Assembly: GCA_016191245.1 (NCBI GenBank)
Contig: JACPOY010000026.1
Span: forward strand, 1 to 64,000
From: Gammaproteobacteria bacterium
Lineage (GTDB): Bacteria; Pseudomonadota; Gammaproteobacteria; Berkiellales; Berkiellaceae
Direction of reading: 5' to 3'
Length of the DNA stretch: 64,000 bases
The notes below the pieces were generated by a model that did no database searches, had not been told where the DNA came from, and was given only the letters and a program-made list of their open reading frames with translations. Position 1 is the first letter of the stretch; each line of letters starts with the position of its first letter. Below are positions 37,232-47,520 of this stretch, piece by piece. The position numbers were made by a program, and so were the translations under genes.

Positions 37232-40200
37232 TTAATATAGTTGTCGCCAGTTTTGTCGACCGGCAGGGCCTGTTCCTGGGTTTTCTGTTACTGTTCCCAA
37301 TCCTTGAGAACCACTCAGTACTTTTGTTTCAGATTGTTTGTCCGGTGATAAAAATACGGCAGGAGTTCCCGTCATACCGACAGAAGATTGAACCCCTGCT
37401 GCGGCTTGCGTGTATTTGGTACCTGAAATGGTTAATGTTAAATAATCTGCAGTGCTAAATATACCATCATTATTGACGTCAAAAGGTGAAGCATTAGGTG
37501 TACCTCCTGATGCTGAATCAAGCTCCATGAGCCAACTTGATCCACCGGGAGCGCAGGCATTGGATGAAGGAATGAGTGTACTAAAGACAACATTATTATT
37601 TCTTAACACAGGCTGTGAAATCACTCTTTCACCATTATTCGAACTTGCAGCGCTTTCAACTAAATTCATATACCAGCCTAAATTTTGAGTGCCCGTGGTG
37701 GTCCAGTTAATAGGAGTGCTAGTGACTAGTCTATAATTACCTGTTGCTCCAGCTGCTTGTCCTAGAATGGTTTGTTGCAGCAATTGACCTTTGGTAACAG
37801 TGGTTGTTCCACTCAATTTATCCCAAATGGCATAAAAACTTTGAGTGACTTGGCCTGTTGTAGAGTTGTCTGTTGGTTGTAAATATTGGCCTGTTCCAAA
37901 ATAAACAATCACGCCATATTGAAGACCATTTGGATGCGCTCCCACAATAGGTTGAGACGTAATGGGTTGATCCCCTGCGCTTGCAAAATTGGCGGTAAAC
38001 AAAATGTTGTTTGCGGTTTGCCAATCTGCAGGAGTGGTACTTGTTAAATTAAATTTCCACATATTACCTTTGAGGTCGCCTGCGTAAACATAATCAACTA
38101 TATAGTCATTATTAATGTCTACAACATAAGGCGAACTCAATCCATTGGGAGTTGTGACCGAACCTGTGCCCACAGGAATTTTGTAATAGTTTTGATTCAA
38201 TGTCCATGTGCCATTGAATAATGCAGGTATCAGAATATAAAGTGCGGCTTTACCGGTAGTGCTTGCGAAGCCATCAGCTTGTGAATTATTGTAACCATTG
38301 CCAAAAATAATTGCCCATTGGCTTTGATTAGATGCGGTCCGCACTTTTGCAATAGATATGTTACCTTCAATATATCCTAAGTCGGGATCGTTTTGGTCAG
38401 TAAATTCCCACAAATACAAATTATTCGCATTGGCTTCAGTAAAGTTTGCAGGGTTGGTAATATCTAAGCCATAAACACCCTGACCACCATTTCGTAAGCT
38501 TCCGGCTAATATAGTATGCCATGCACCACCATAGTAAATATCAGCTTCTGTTGGTGTGCCATCAACAAAGAAATTATGAGCATAGGTAGATAAGCTTAAA
38601 TTTGGAAGGTTTTGATATATTTGTCGCACTCCCGGAATATAACTCAATACTTCTTTGCCAGTGTTAGCATTGAAACCATGTAACATCCCATCATTCGCCC
38701 CAACATAAATGATAGGTGTACGGTTGGCATAAGTCGTTTTAAATGCAGAGTAAGAACTGGCTTCTAAAGAGTCTGGATAATTACGATTAGGCGCTGGAAC
38801 ATAGACCGGACTTGAATCGACAATATCTCCTAACAAGCTGGCGCGATTTCTAAATGCATAAGAGCCATTATATTGTGCTTCTTGGGTGCGAACACCGCGT
38901 AAAAAATTGACAAGAGCCGCGCCATAGTTTTGATTAGCGGTAATTTGAGAACCTGTTGTCGTATTGGCTGGATAGGGTGCATTTGCTAGAAAATTCGCCA
39001 TATTGGTCGGTAAACTGCCACTTACTTTATAAGAGGAATAATTGCTGGGCCAGCGAAAAGCAATACCGGTATTTGCTCCTGTCCAATTACGTGTAATAAC
39101 GACGCGGCTATTTGGGCTGGGTACTGCATTGGTACCAACCGGATTTAAGCAAGGGCCGCCGGTTAACATACAATTAGCGCTCCAAATCGGCGTTGTAGAT
39201 AACACACCTGTGATACTTAAGGGAAATGCTTCAACATCACCTTGATTGCCATTGACAGTTGCTTGATAAACAGCAGATTGTGCATTAAGAACGGTAGAGT
39301 TTTGCGCAACGCTTGAATATGAAGCGTTACGTTGGGCAATATTTGCTAAAATAGCACTTAAGGATTTTGCGGCCGTCGTGGGACTTTGAGCCGCCACATA
39401 ATTACCTTTACTATTAAAAGCAGCATGCCATAAATCATCTGCTTTTGCAGCATCGGAATTAAAAGGATTGCCCCAATTTCCGTTTATAGCTAAAGCTGGA
39501 GAAGGCCAACCATCAGAACCTGCATCTAAATTTCCCGCCAAACCATATCCAACAGTAAAAGTGACCATATGTAACCAGGTAGCTGGATCCCACACGCTAG
39601 GAATAACTTGATTGGCAGGCCATGTTGTTTGCAAATTATTTTTATAATAGTAATAAGCGGTATCTGCTAAGGTATCACTGATACCGTCGCCATCATTATC
39701 ACTGATACCGCTTGGGAGTGAATCTCCCGTATTCCAATAACCGTCTGTTAAAAGAATGGCGTAATTTTGCTGACATGATGCCGTAATTGGGTTTGTTTTG
39801 CCTGTAAGCGCATTTTTATAATATTGCCCTACCCGTGATAGTCCAGAACGGGTTGGTGTACCTTGCGCCTGCCAATTGTACTTCATGAGGGTATCTAAAA
39901 TGGCTGTGTTATAAGTAGTGAAATTTGTTGTGCCACTAGGAGGAACTTGAATGAAAAAATTATCGTTAATAGTATTAATACCATAATTAAAATTTGGATA
40001 TTGATTTATAATAAAAGCAATGGTGCCTCTGGCTGCCATGGAACGCCTGCGGGCATATTGATACCAATTTGCAAAGTTTTGTTTAGCTTCAGAAATGGTC
40101 ATACAGCCGGAATCATCTTGCGCTGTCCAACTTAAAGTGCCAGCGGCAATACTTCTTACTAGGTCATTTGTTCCCAATACATCATAACAGCCACCTCCTG

Positions 40201-41023
40201 TGAGCGTAGTTTGGAGTGTTGTCGTTGGATTCATGCCCGCCGCTGTGGGCGCATAGGTAGTGAGATAGACTTGCACATCACTTGCATTTAATACCACAGT
40301 AACATGAGAATCCCATAAATCAACGTCTCCATTTGCTGTATTGGTGACATTTAATGCGCCACCACGTAATGGTCTAGTTCCTGAGAAACCTTTATCATCT
40401 ATCCATACTTCGTATTTCAACCCTGCAAGATTGCGTGCATTGGTATAGCCTGCCTCACCAGAGACAGGATAGGCTAAAGCGGCAGAAAAATTCGCATTTG
40501 CGCAAGGTGTTCCAGAACTACAATTATAAATCCAGGGATCATAAGTTGAATCAGGATTGTAATACATTGAATTTTGACCGGAAGTAAAAAAGCGCCAGTC
40601 TTTGGTACCTGCTTGCGGGCAGGCCTCGACAGCATTTAGTCCAATACTGCTTGAAGTATATCCACAGCCGGTAGGATTCGCATAATTGTAAATATTGGTG
40701 CTGTTATGAAAAATATAATTAAAATTCCAAAATTGACCATTGGCGTAACTGCGAAATCCCGCATCACCTGACCACTGGCTTCCACAGACGGTTGATGCAG
40801 AAAATGCGCCTGTAAAATTAGGATCATAGGCGCAGCCTTCCCAAGACGGTTTGCTAATATATTCCCAATCCATTGATCCTGAATCATCCAAATCAAACAT
40901 AATGTTCGGAGGTACTGGGGTGGTCAAAGGTATGGGAGATTGAGGTAGGTTTAAAAGCGCACACTGTCCTTGTGGCGCAATGGCGCCAAGTAAACATAAA
41001 ATTGAAAGTGTTGCGCGTTTCAT
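37232..41023 (-). CDS. pilY1: Type IV pilus tip adhesin/assembly factor PilY1
   Basis: 1263-aa exported protein. Signal peptide (LSILCLLGAIAPQGQC), N-terminal von Willebrand A-like region with MIDAS FDLDDSGSMDW near residue 45 and a later ILLTDGYWNTG strand. The C-terminal beta-propeller (about 690-1150) has the calcium loop DINNDYIVDYVYAGD. PilY1 sits at the pilus tip, promotes extension against PilT in a calcium-dependent way and mediates surface adhesion. ATG at 41023 has AGGTGG upstream; a GTG at 41032 is less likely. The central gene of the operon. Confidence 0.95.
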   Translation of the reverse strand: MKRATLSILCLLGAIAPQGQCALLNLPQSPIPLTTPVPPNIMFDLDDSGSMDWEYISKPSWEGCAYDPNFTGAFSASTVCGSQWSGDAGFRSYANGQFWNFNYIFHNSTNIYNYANPTGCGYTSSSIGLNAVEACPQAGTKDWRFFTSGQNSMYYNPDSTYDPWIYNCSSGTPCANANFSAALAYPVSGEAGYTNARNLAGLKYEVWIDDKGFSGTRPLRGGALNVTNTANGDVDLWDSHVTVVLNASDVQVYLTTYAPTAAGMNPTTTLQTTLTGGGCYDVLGTNDLVRSIAAGTLSWTAQDDSGCMTISEAKQNFANWYQYARRRSMAARGTIAFIINQYPNFNYGINTINDNFFIQVPPSGTTNFTTYNTAILDTLMKYNWQAQGTPTRSGLSRVGQYYKNALTGKTNPITASCQQNYAILLTDGYWNTGDSLPSGISDNDGDGISDTLADTAYYYYKNNLQTTWPANQVIPSVWDPATWLHMVTFTVGYGLAGNLDAGSDGWPSPALAINGNWGNPFNSDAAKADDLWHAAFNSKGNYVAAQSPTTAAKSLSAILANIAQRNASYSSVAQNSTVLNAQSAVYQATVNGNQGDVEAFPLSITGVLSTTPIWSANCMLTGGPCLNPVGTNAVPSPNSRVVITRNWTGANTGIAFRWPSNYSSYKVSGSLPTNMANFLANAPYPANTTTGSQITANQNYGAALVNFLRGVRTQEAQYNGSYAFRNRASLLGDIVDSSPVYVPAPNRNYPDSLEASSYSAFKTTYANRTPIIYVGANDGMLHGFNANTGKEVLSYIPGVRQIYQNLPNLSLSTYAHNFFVDGTPTEADIYYGGAWHTILAGSLRNGGQGVYGLDITNPANFTEANANNLYLWEFTDQNDPDLGYIEGNISIAKVRTASNQSQWAIIFGNGYNNSQADGFASTTGKAALYILIPALFNGTWTLNQNYYKIPVGTGSVTTPNGLSSPYVVDINNDYIVDYVYAGDLKGNMWKFNLTSTTPADWQTANNILFTANFASAGDQPITSQPIVGAHPNGLQYGVIVYFGTGQYLQPTDNSTTGQVTQSFYAIWDKLSGTTTVTKGQLLQQTILGQAAGATGNYRLVTSTPINWTTTGTQNLGWYMNLVESAASSNNGERVISQPVLRNNNVVFSTLIPSSNACAPGGSSWLMELDSASGGTPNASPFDVNNDGIFSTADYLTLTISGTKYTQAAAGVQSSVGMTGTPAVFLSPDKQSETKVLSGSQGLGTVTENPGTGPAGRQNWRQLY

Positions 41024-41032
41024 AACATCCAC

Positions 41033-41563
41033 CTAATTATATTGTGTTGCGAAAATGGATTGAACAACCGAATGAGAAGTATTGGTTGCACCTGTTCCTC
41101 TTGCTGTGACACGATAGTAATAATATCCTTGTCCTTTGCTGCGTGCATCTGGTGATAATTGATATGGAATAAAGGCATATTGTTCGATAACATAATAAGG
41201 TTGTAACGCCACGCCGTAGATTGTACTTGAAAAGAGAATGCCATTTCCTTGCCACCAGCTATCGGGTTGTTGCCAAAAAGTACCGAAAGAATCATAAGCC
41301 CATACTTTGCATGGCGGTGTTGTGCATGTGGAAACTTGCACCGTTGGCACAGCGCCTTGATTTTGCACCCAGATCTCTCCATCGCCAAGGGCAGCTTCGG
41401 CAGCTTCAAATGCAGTTGACGTATCTCTAAAGTTTTGCGTCATTCTCTCTGTCATGGCTGTTGAGCTCATCGCCGAGACACCAATGATGGTTAATATCAT
41501 TAAAAATACAAGACCTGTGATGAGCACCACGCCTTGTTGTAAATGTGAATTAATCTTCATCAT
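41033..41563 (-). CDS. pilX: Type IV minor pilin PilX
   Basis: 176 aa. PilX_N pattern: QQGVVLITGLVFLMILTIIG followed by AMTERMTQNFRD..TAFEAAEAALGDGE. The lack of Glu5 in the first segment is normal for PilX. C-terminal globular part is variable. Precedes pilY1 by 9 bp. Confidence 0.9.
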   Translation of the reverse strand: MMKINSHLQQGVVLITGLVFLMILTIIGVSAMSSTAMTERMTQNFRDTSTAFEAAEAALGDGEIWVQNQGAVPTVQVSTCTTPPCKVWAYDSFGTFWQQPDSWWQGNGILFSSTIYGVALQPYYVIEQYAFIPYQLSPDARSKGQGYYYYRVTARGTGATNTSHSVVQSIFATQYN

Positions 41564-41575
41564 ATCAATACTACC

Positions 41576-42394
41576 TTAATAAGGCTGCAATACTAAATTT
41601 CGTAACAAAACGGTGAATGTAAGTGGATTTCTTAAATAATTATCTGCCGCAGCGGGGGTATAAGATGTTCCTAACATATAAAATGTTGGATTCTCTTTAA
41701 ATGTATTCACTGGGTTATCCGAACGCAGCAGTAGACATAATCGTACACTTACCACATCATTCCAATTTAAAAATGCATAATTTGCATTTACAAATCGGTC
41801 TGCACTGAAATCACCATTCAAATCTTCTCCATAGAGAACTTGAAAGTTTTCAACACCAGAAACAAGAATTTGTGTGTTATTAGGATTGGGTGAATCTGCA
41901 TTTTGTGCTTGGCATTGCAATTCATTATTATTGGTTAATGAAAAAGTATTGGTCACAATGGTATTTGCATCTGCTGGGACATTCAGACAATCCATAATGG
42001 TACCATCTGGGGTTCCGGTTCCATTGCCGCTACCTTGATAACGAATCGTTAAAGTATCGCTCCCATTTGGCCCAGTGCCATGGGTGCCACTCACATAAGG
42101 TAATGCTGCAGTAAAGATATTGGCAATAGGCACAAACTGATTCGTTTGCCCAGGAGGAGACCGATAACCAGTTAAACGAATGATACGAACAATATAACTT
42201 TCAATGAATCGGCCGTTTTCTTGAACTTGTGAATATCCCATTGCTAAATTATATGAATTTTTGGAGTTGAGAAAAACTTGTAAAACGCCAGCCATTAAAA
42301 TTAAACTGATTACCATTGCGACAAAAAATTCAAGTAGCGAAAATCCCTTTGATTTTTTAATGTGATGGCAAGTTGAGAGGATAATTTTTTTCAT
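41576..42394 (-). CDS. pilW: Type IV minor pilin PilW
   Basis: 272 aa prepilin with KSKGFSLLEFFVAMVISLILMAG (Glu5 present). PilW family features: QENGRFIESYIVRIIRLTGY, a small-Cys loop around IMDCLNVPAD, and GVENFQVLYGEDLNGD before the SVRLCLLLRS strand. Lies 12 bp upstream of pilX in the operon. Confidence 0.92.
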   Translation of the reverse strand: MKKIILSTCHHIKKSKGFSLLEFFVAMVISLILMAGVLQVFLNSKNSYNLAMGYSQVQENGRFIESYIVRIIRLTGYRSPPGQTNQFVPIANIFTAALPYVSGTHGTGPNGSDTLTIRYQGSGNGTGTPDGTIMDCLNVPADANTIVTNTFSLTNNNELQCQAQNADSPNPNNTQILVSGVENFQVLYGEDLNGDFSADRFVNANYAFLNWNDVVSVRLCLLLRSDNPVNTFKENPTFYMLGTSYTPAAADNYLRNPLTFTVLLRNLVLQPY

Positions 42395-42403
42395 ATATTT
42401 CCT

Positions 42404-43009
42404 CTACAACGAAAAACTAGTGATGTATCGATGGGTGACGCCAGCTGAATTAGCATCCTTTCTTTCAACCCACCATATTTTAATTGCAAAAATAGGTTTA
42501 TTGGGAACAGCTACCACATTATCGCAATTGGGGGCAGCGGGCGTTCCATCATTAGGTGTGCTGTCAATACAGACGACACCAGCACCTGAAGGAAGCGTTG
42601 CTTTGATGGTAGGATGCCAACCAGAAGCTGCTTGCCCTGCAATATTGGCATACCATTCGTAAAAATCTTCCCCTGCCATTTGATCTGAAGTGCATTGAAC
42701 ATCAGCCGCATTACCCGAGCCATCCATGCCAAGACAATTTGGGTTAGCAGTTGATGATTTGCTAGGATTATTGTAGGGGCTGTTAATGCCTTTACTTGTT
42801 GCGGCAACATTTGAACGCATTCTGTCAATCATATCATTTGCTTGTACGGCGGCCATGGTGCGAAGAAGTGAATCACCACTAAGACGCAGACTTAAGATTT
42901 GAAGGCCTGCTAAACCAAGTAAACCAATCGAAAAAATCAGTAATGCAACTAGGACTTCAAGAAGTGAAAAGCCTCGATTTAATGAAGATTGTTTGCACTG
43001 ATAATCCAT
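42404..43009 (-). CDS. pilV: Type IV minor pilin PilV
   Basis: About 201 aa from the chosen start. Prepilin segment LNRGFSLLEVLVALLIFSIGLLGLAGLQ (Glu5 present), then the PilV pattern ANDMIDRMRSN. In-frame starts at 43075, 43021 and 43009 all exist; the last gives a normal 13-residue leader, but no clear ribosome site separates them. Operon member between fimU and pilW. Confidence 0.9.
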   Translation of the reverse strand: MDYQCKQSSLNRGFSLLEVLVALLIFSIGLLGLAGLQILSLRLSGDSLLRTMAAVQANDMIDRMRSNVAATSKGINSPYNNPSKSSTANPNCLGMDGSGNAADVQCTSDQMAGEDFYEWYANIAGQAASGWHPTIKATLPSGAGVVCIDSTPNDGTPAAPNCDNVVAVPNKPIFAIKIWWVERKDANSAGVTHRYITSFSL

Positions 43010-43142
43010 ATACCAAAACATGGTAGTAACCATATAGATGAGAACTATAATAATAGTGTACAGCCTGCATTCCATCCTGCCGAGTCTATTAGATGAAATA
43101 ACCTATAAAATTGAGAGAAAGTATAACCTATCACTAAACAGA

Positions 43143-43676
43143 TTAAGGACAGGTCACATTGGTAATAACAGGGCGACCGGTAAGGGAAATGGTAAGTCTG
43201 CGTCCAGCATCTGTTGTGCAACCAGTAGCTTTAATAGTGAATGCGACATTTCCGGTGCTGGCATTGGGGAAACCTGTGCTGTTGTAAGTTGCAATATTGA
43301 CGCTAGGAGAGACGCTGATAGTAGCGCTTTGATCAGTTATTCTTTCTACCCGCAAGGTGGGGGCCGCTGTTGTATTTGATAAAGTACTTCCCCCTGTTGG
43401 ATTAACAAAAACCATCCAACCTAATTGCCACTGACTGCCACAGGCAGAATAACTATTGTCTGAAGTGGCGCATACAGACACTGGAACACCGCGTTTCATC
43501 GCTTCTGAGCGAGCATAATTAAGAGAATTAACCAGATTATTGTTAATGGATGCAATGGTGTTGTTTTGAATGGTCGAAGTAAAATCAGGCACAGCAAGCG
43601 CCATCACGATGGCTAAAATAGCTATCGTCACAATTAGCTCAATGAGCGTAAAACCACGTTTAAAGTTGCGCACCAT
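43143..43676 (-). CDS. fimU: Minor pilin FimU (GspH/FimT family)
   Basis: 177 aa. Leader MVRNFKRG, then FTLIELIVTIAILAIVMALAVPDF. GspH-like domain with LNYARSEAMKRGVPVSVC and a C-terminal Cys pair. The GRxR DNA-binding motif near the C-terminus is not intact (TGRPVI). Called FimU by position next to pilV; FimT is the neighbouring paralogue. Confidence 0.85.
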   Translation of the reverse strand: MVRNFKRGFTLIELIVTIAILAIVMALAVPDFTSTIQNNTIASINNNLVNSLNYARSEAMKRGVPVSVCATSDNSYSACGSQWQLGWMVFVNPTGGSTLSNTTAAPTLRVERITDQSATISVSPSVNIATYNSTGFPNASTGNVAFTIKATGCTTDAGRRLTISLTGRPVITNVTCP

Positions 43677-43707
43677 ACTATTTTAATAGTTTAAGTTGAT
43701 TATTTAA

Positions 43708-44178
43708 TCAAACAAAGCTTTCAATTCTGGCTCGACCGCTGTCATAAATCACAATCTTTTGTTGATTGGCAATGAAAATAGTATTGCGCGTTAAACATGA
43801 ACCATCACCCTTATATCTAATGACGGTTTGTTTGTTACTATAAACATCGAGAGAATGTTGCATTTTCTCGACTCGAAGAATATTCAATGGATAATTTTCT
43901 GGAAAATCCCCGATAAATACCATGTAACCTTTTGACCAATCCAAGCTGCAATGCTGAAAATCATGGCTTCCACACACGCCAACAATTTTATTGCGCTTAA
44001 TGGCTTCGCTTCTTGCATAGACAAGAGTGTGAAAAATTCGCTCAGCGATACATTGATTTTTTTGGCGAAGAAATAAGGTGTTCATTCCCATGCTGCCAAT
44101 ACATAATAATATACTTAATATTGTCATTGTTATCAATAATTCAATTAAGGTAAAGCCCTTATTGCTCATTGGCTTCAT
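43708..44178 (-). CDS. fimT: Minor pilin FimT with GRxR motif
   Basis: 156 aa GspH/FimT prepilin (NKGFTLIELLITMTILS), with LVYARSEAIKRN. Its C-terminus carries DSGRARIES, matching the GRxR motif that in FimT proteins binds DNA and is needed for natural transformation. It overlaps the 3' end of pilR by 20 bp, so it may be co-transcribed with pilSR. Confidence 0.85.
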   Translation of the reverse strand: MKPMSNKGFTLIELLITMTILSILLCIGSMGMNTLFLRQKNQCIAERIFHTLVYARSEAIKRNKIVGVCGSHDFQHCSLDWSKGYMVFIGDFPENYPLNILRVEKMQHSLDVYSNKQTVIRYKGDGSCLTRNTIFIANQQKIVIYDSGRARIESFV

Positions 44179-45493
44179 TATCTAAACCCAATTTTTTTAA
44201 GCGATAACGGAGTGTGCGAAAACTGATCCCTAGATTTTGTGCGGCAAGCGTTTTATTGCCATGGGCTTTCTCAATAGCAGTTAAAATGGTTTGCCTCTCT
44301 ATGTTGAACAAGTAATCATCTAAAGGAAGTAAGTGTTTATCATCTTTTTCATTTTCAGTGCTGGGAAGTTGCAAATCATGCTGCATAATCGTTTTTCCAT
44401 CACTTAAGGTAAAAGCGCGTTCTAGAATGTTTTCAAGTTCACGGATATTACCAGGAAAGTCGTAAACACTAAGTGCTTGCAATGCTTTTTCATCAAGTAT
44501 GGGGAGAGGGGTGCCGTTTTGTTTCACAATTTTTTCAAGAATATGTGTAGTCAAAAGTGGAATATCGGATTTTCTATCTTTTAAACTTGGCACCTTTAGT
44601 TCTATCACATTCAATCGATAAAATAAATCCTGCCGAAATAGATTCTGTTGAACTAAAACGTGCAAATTTTTATGCGTTGCGCATAAAATTCTAACATCGA
44701 CGTTCACTTCTTTTGTGCTACCAACGGGGCGAACTGCTTTTTCTTGAATGGCACGAAGCAACTTCACTTGCATCCCTAATGGTAAATCAGCGACTTCATC
44801 TAGGAACAAGGTTCCTTTGTGAGCAGCTTGGAAAAATCCAATTTTATCTTGATTGGCACCAGTAAAACTTCCCTTTAAATGCCCAAAAAATTCGCTTTCC
44901 ATCAAATCTGGTGAAATGGCGCCGCAATTGACCGGAATAAAGGGTTCATCATGACGTGGTCCACTGTGATGAATTATTTTTGCAACAAGTTCTTTGCCCG
45001 TGCCTGAAGCTCCACTGATGTAAATAGGTGCTTGGCTTCTTGCTAATTTGGCGATGTTTTGACGCATGTCCTGAATGATGGCTGATTTTCCTATCAACAA
45101 ATCTACATATTTTTTGGAATCTGAAGTATTTACCTTAAGGGCGATGGAAATAATATCTCGAAGATTCGTCAAATCTATTGGTTTAGTGATAAAATCAAAA
45201 GCGCCATATTTTAAGGCGCGAATGGCTGTTTCCATATTGCCATGAGCGGTAATAATAGCAATAGGGATATGAGGATGATTATCTTGCACATAAGCGACTA
45301 AGTCTAAACCATTACCGTCAGGAAGACGCATATCAGTGAGACAAAGTGTGATAAGTTGTTCATTTAATATTTTTTTAGCATCATGAATATTATGTGCAGA
45401 TAGCGTATTGATGTTCATGCGATTTAGCGTTATTTCAAGCAGTTTGCATATATCAGGTTCGTCATCTATCACCAGGGCGATGGGTTGTTCCAT
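44159..45493 (-). CDS. pilR: Sigma54-dependent response regulator PilR
   Basis: 444 aa: receiver (1-115; D in LCLTDMRLPDG), AAA+ domain (about 135-370; SGASGTGKE Walker A, KGSFTGA sigma54 loop with Ser instead of the usual Ala, ERAF) and C-terminal Fis-type helix-turn-helix (NLGISFRTLRYRLKK). With PilS it drives RpoN-dependent pilin transcription. The ATG at 45493 follows the pilS stop by two bases, with AGAGGA upstream; a longer reading inside pilS is rejected. Confidence 0.95.
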   Translation of the reverse strand: MEQPIALVIDDEPDICKLLEITLNRMNINTLSAHNIHDAKKILNEQLITLCLTDMRLPDGNGLDLVAYVQDNHPHIPIAIITAHGNMETAIRALKYGAFDFITKPIDLTNLRDIISIALKVNTSDSKKYVDLLIGKSAIIQDMRQNIAKLARSQAPIYISGASGTGKELVAKIIHHSGPRHDEPFIPVNCGAISPDLMESEFFGHLKGSFTGANQDKIGFFQAAHKGTLFLDEVADLPLGMQVKLLRAIQEKAVRPVGSTKEVNVDVRILCATHKNLHVLVQQNLFRQDLFYRLNVIELKVPSLKDRKSDIPLLTTHILEKIVKQNGTPLPILDEKALQALSVYDFPGNIRELENILERAFTLSDGKTIMQHDLQLPSTENEKDDKHLLPLDDYLFNIERQTILTAIEKAHGNKTLAAQNLGISFRTLRYRLKKLGLDNEANEQ

Positions 45494-45495
45494 TG

Positions 45496-47112
45496 TCAAT
45501 CCTCTCGTTGTGAAATGGTTAGGCGAAACTGACACCCAGTATTTGTTGGGGCATAATCCAACCGGGCACCATTCATTTGGCTTAATTCTTTAGCAATATA
45601 TAACCCTAAGCCAGAACCTGTTTTTTCAGTGGTAAAAAAAGGTTCAAAAATATGCTTGACGAGTTGATGGGGGATCCCTTCTCCTTGATCAATCACATCG
45701 ATAAAAACCGTCTCTGGTTGTGTGGAGGTTTTTACACTTAATATCAGGGTTGCTTTTTGCGTTTTTTTGAGACTATAACGTAAGCCATTTTCACAGAGAT
45801 TGATAAGGATCTGTGTTAATTGACTGGTATCGGCTTCAATTAATATATCATTTCTATCATATTGGAGCGTCACTTCAGGATGCGGAATATGAGGGATAAC
45901 AAGATTATTGATAAATTGAGAAAGCCAAGGGATAAGATCAATCTGCTGAGTTTGAGCTGATTTGCGACCAGACAATGAGAGAACATTTTGAATAACCGTA
46001 TTCATTCTGTCACATGATTCTTTAATCATTTTCAAAAGATGTTTATCTTCTGTATTGAGATCATTTGATTCAACAAGCAATTGCGCTGCATGACTGGCGG
46101 CTCCCAAAGGGTTTCGTAATTCGTGGGCAATATTTGCTGTGAGATGCCCCAAGGAGGCGAGCTTTAAATCTTGCGCTTGTCTTGTTTCTTCTGAGACATT
46201 ATAGATAAAAATCAATGTGCCAACGGGCAAGGGCTTTCCGAGAGCATGAAAGCTAAATCTTACCTCAGGCCCCGTAGAAACAATTTGTTGTGAAGGAATA
46301 TTTTTACCCATTTGCTGCCAAGTAACTAAACATTTTTCGAAAGTAGCAGGCAAATCTTTAAGCGTGCTAATTTGATCATGTGAGGATAAATCTAATAATT
46401 TTTTGGCTGCCATATTAATTAAACGAATGTGATTTTGATTATCAATAACAAGGACGCCGGCATGCATAGCCGACACAATATGAGCATTGAGTTGTTGTGA
46501 GGTGGCAAGTTGTAGTGCTTGATTTTCAACAATTAACTGGCTTCGCCTTGCCCGTAAGGCAAGCAGATTGGTGACGATGGAGGTAGCAAATATGACGGTA
46601 CCTAAAAGACCCACCTGGGTGTAAAGGTTAATAGGGTTATGCAATGTAAAAACGATATAGCTGTGTTCAATCAACAGTCCAATCGTGGCTGTGGCCGCAC
46701 TTAAAATCGATAGTTTTCCAGGCATTAATAAACTGTGTGCTGCAACAATAACAATCAGTAATATTCCTACCCCTGAAATGAGCCCACCACTGGCATGCAT
46801 AATGATGATAATGGCCACAATATCCACGAAAATGGGGGTATTAGCTTGCCATGAATATCTTGTTTTAAAGAGAATGGAGATGATTAAAATACAAATACTA
46901 ATGAATAAATAAGAGTAAGCGGCTTCTTTGTAGAGAACATAATCAATATCACTGATAAAGCTAATATTGAATTTGAAATGGATGATAATGAGAAAACCCA
47001 TGCTTAAGAAAAAGCGATATAGATTGAACAATCTAAGCGCTTGCCAGTGATAGCCAGAAGCCGCATCGCTGTCTATCGTTTGATTACTTTGCCGTTGGAA
47101 ATCCCTTTGCAT
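45496..47112 (-). CDS. pilS: Sensor histidine kinase PilS
   Basis: 538 aa. About six membrane helices in residues 30-190, a PAS-like domain (about 205-310), phosphoacceptor H in NIAHELRNPLGAA, then HATPase with NLCENGLRYS, DQGEGIP and GSGLGLYIAKEL. Partner of PilR; in Pseudomonas PilS monitors PilA in the membrane. First gene of the pilSR string; PP0621-like gene lies just upstream. Confidence 0.94.
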   Translation of the reverse strand: MQRDFQRQSNQTIDSDAASGYHWQALRLFNLYRFFLSMGFLIIIHFKFNISFISDIDYVLYKEAAYSYLFISICILIISILFKTRYSWQANTPIFVDIVAIIIIMHASGGLISGVGILLIVIVAAHSLLMPGKLSILSAATATIGLLIEHSYIVFTLHNPINLYTQVGLLGTVIFATSIVTNLLALRARRSQLIVENQALQLATSQQLNAHIVSAMHAGVLVIDNQNHIRLINMAAKKLLDLSSHDQISTLKDLPATFEKCLVTWQQMGKNIPSQQIVSTGPEVRFSFHALGKPLPVGTLIFIYNVSEETRQAQDLKLASLGHLTANIAHELRNPLGAASHAAQLLVESNDLNTEDKHLLKMIKESCDRMNTVIQNVLSLSGRKSAQTQQIDLIPWLSQFINNLVIPHIPHPEVTLQYDRNDILIEADTSQLTQILINLCENGLRYSLKKTQKATLILSVKTSTQPETVFIDVIDQGEGIPHQLVKHIFEPFFTTEKTGSGLGLYIAKELSQMNGARLDYAPTNTGCQFRLTISQRED

Positions 47113-47128
47113 GATATTTTATTCCATA

Positions 47129-47362
47129 CTATAGATTTGCATGCTCCTTGGAACAATAATAGCGCCCCTTTGCTTGATAAGCTTGTGAGGTCGGTACGAA
47201 AGTTTGACAATAGGGGCACTGCGTCAGTTTTTCACCTAAGGATTTTTGTTGGGTTGGCTGCGTAAAAGAATGCTGCCAACGGCGTATCATGTGGCGTCCA
47301 TAGGCTAGGGCGGCGTAAAACAAAGCGCCAAGAATGGCAAAAAAGAGTAATAATCGGATCAT
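47129..47362 (-). CDS. PP0621-family small zinc-ribbon membrane protein
   Basis: 77 aa: one N-terminal membrane helix (LLLFFAILGALFYAALAYG), a basic linker, then CPYCQTFVPTSQAY...YYCSKEH, a Cys/His zinc-ribbon-like motif. Matches the PP0621 family of unknown function, commonly next to pilS. Lies 16 bp upstream of pilS, probably in its operon. Confidence 0.8.
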   Translation of the reverse strand: MIRLLLFFAILGALFYAALAYGRHMIRRWQHSFTQPTQQKSLGEKLTQCPYCQTFVPTSQAYQAKGRYYCSKEHANL

Positions 47363-47520
47363 AATATGCTCGTTTGTTATCTGACTTTGTTGTTAATATG
47401 TTCTGTGATTTAGTATATTAACATAATAAATAATCACTTGTCTTTTACTATCTAAAATTGAGTCATGGTATAATTCGGTGAAAATCTTGTCATCTTGAAC
47501 ATTTTGATCCACACATAACC

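Noticed and set aside
41033..41563. Loss of Glu5 in the PilX prepilin as a defect
   Set aside because: PilX proteins of other bacteria also lack it, so it is normal for the family.
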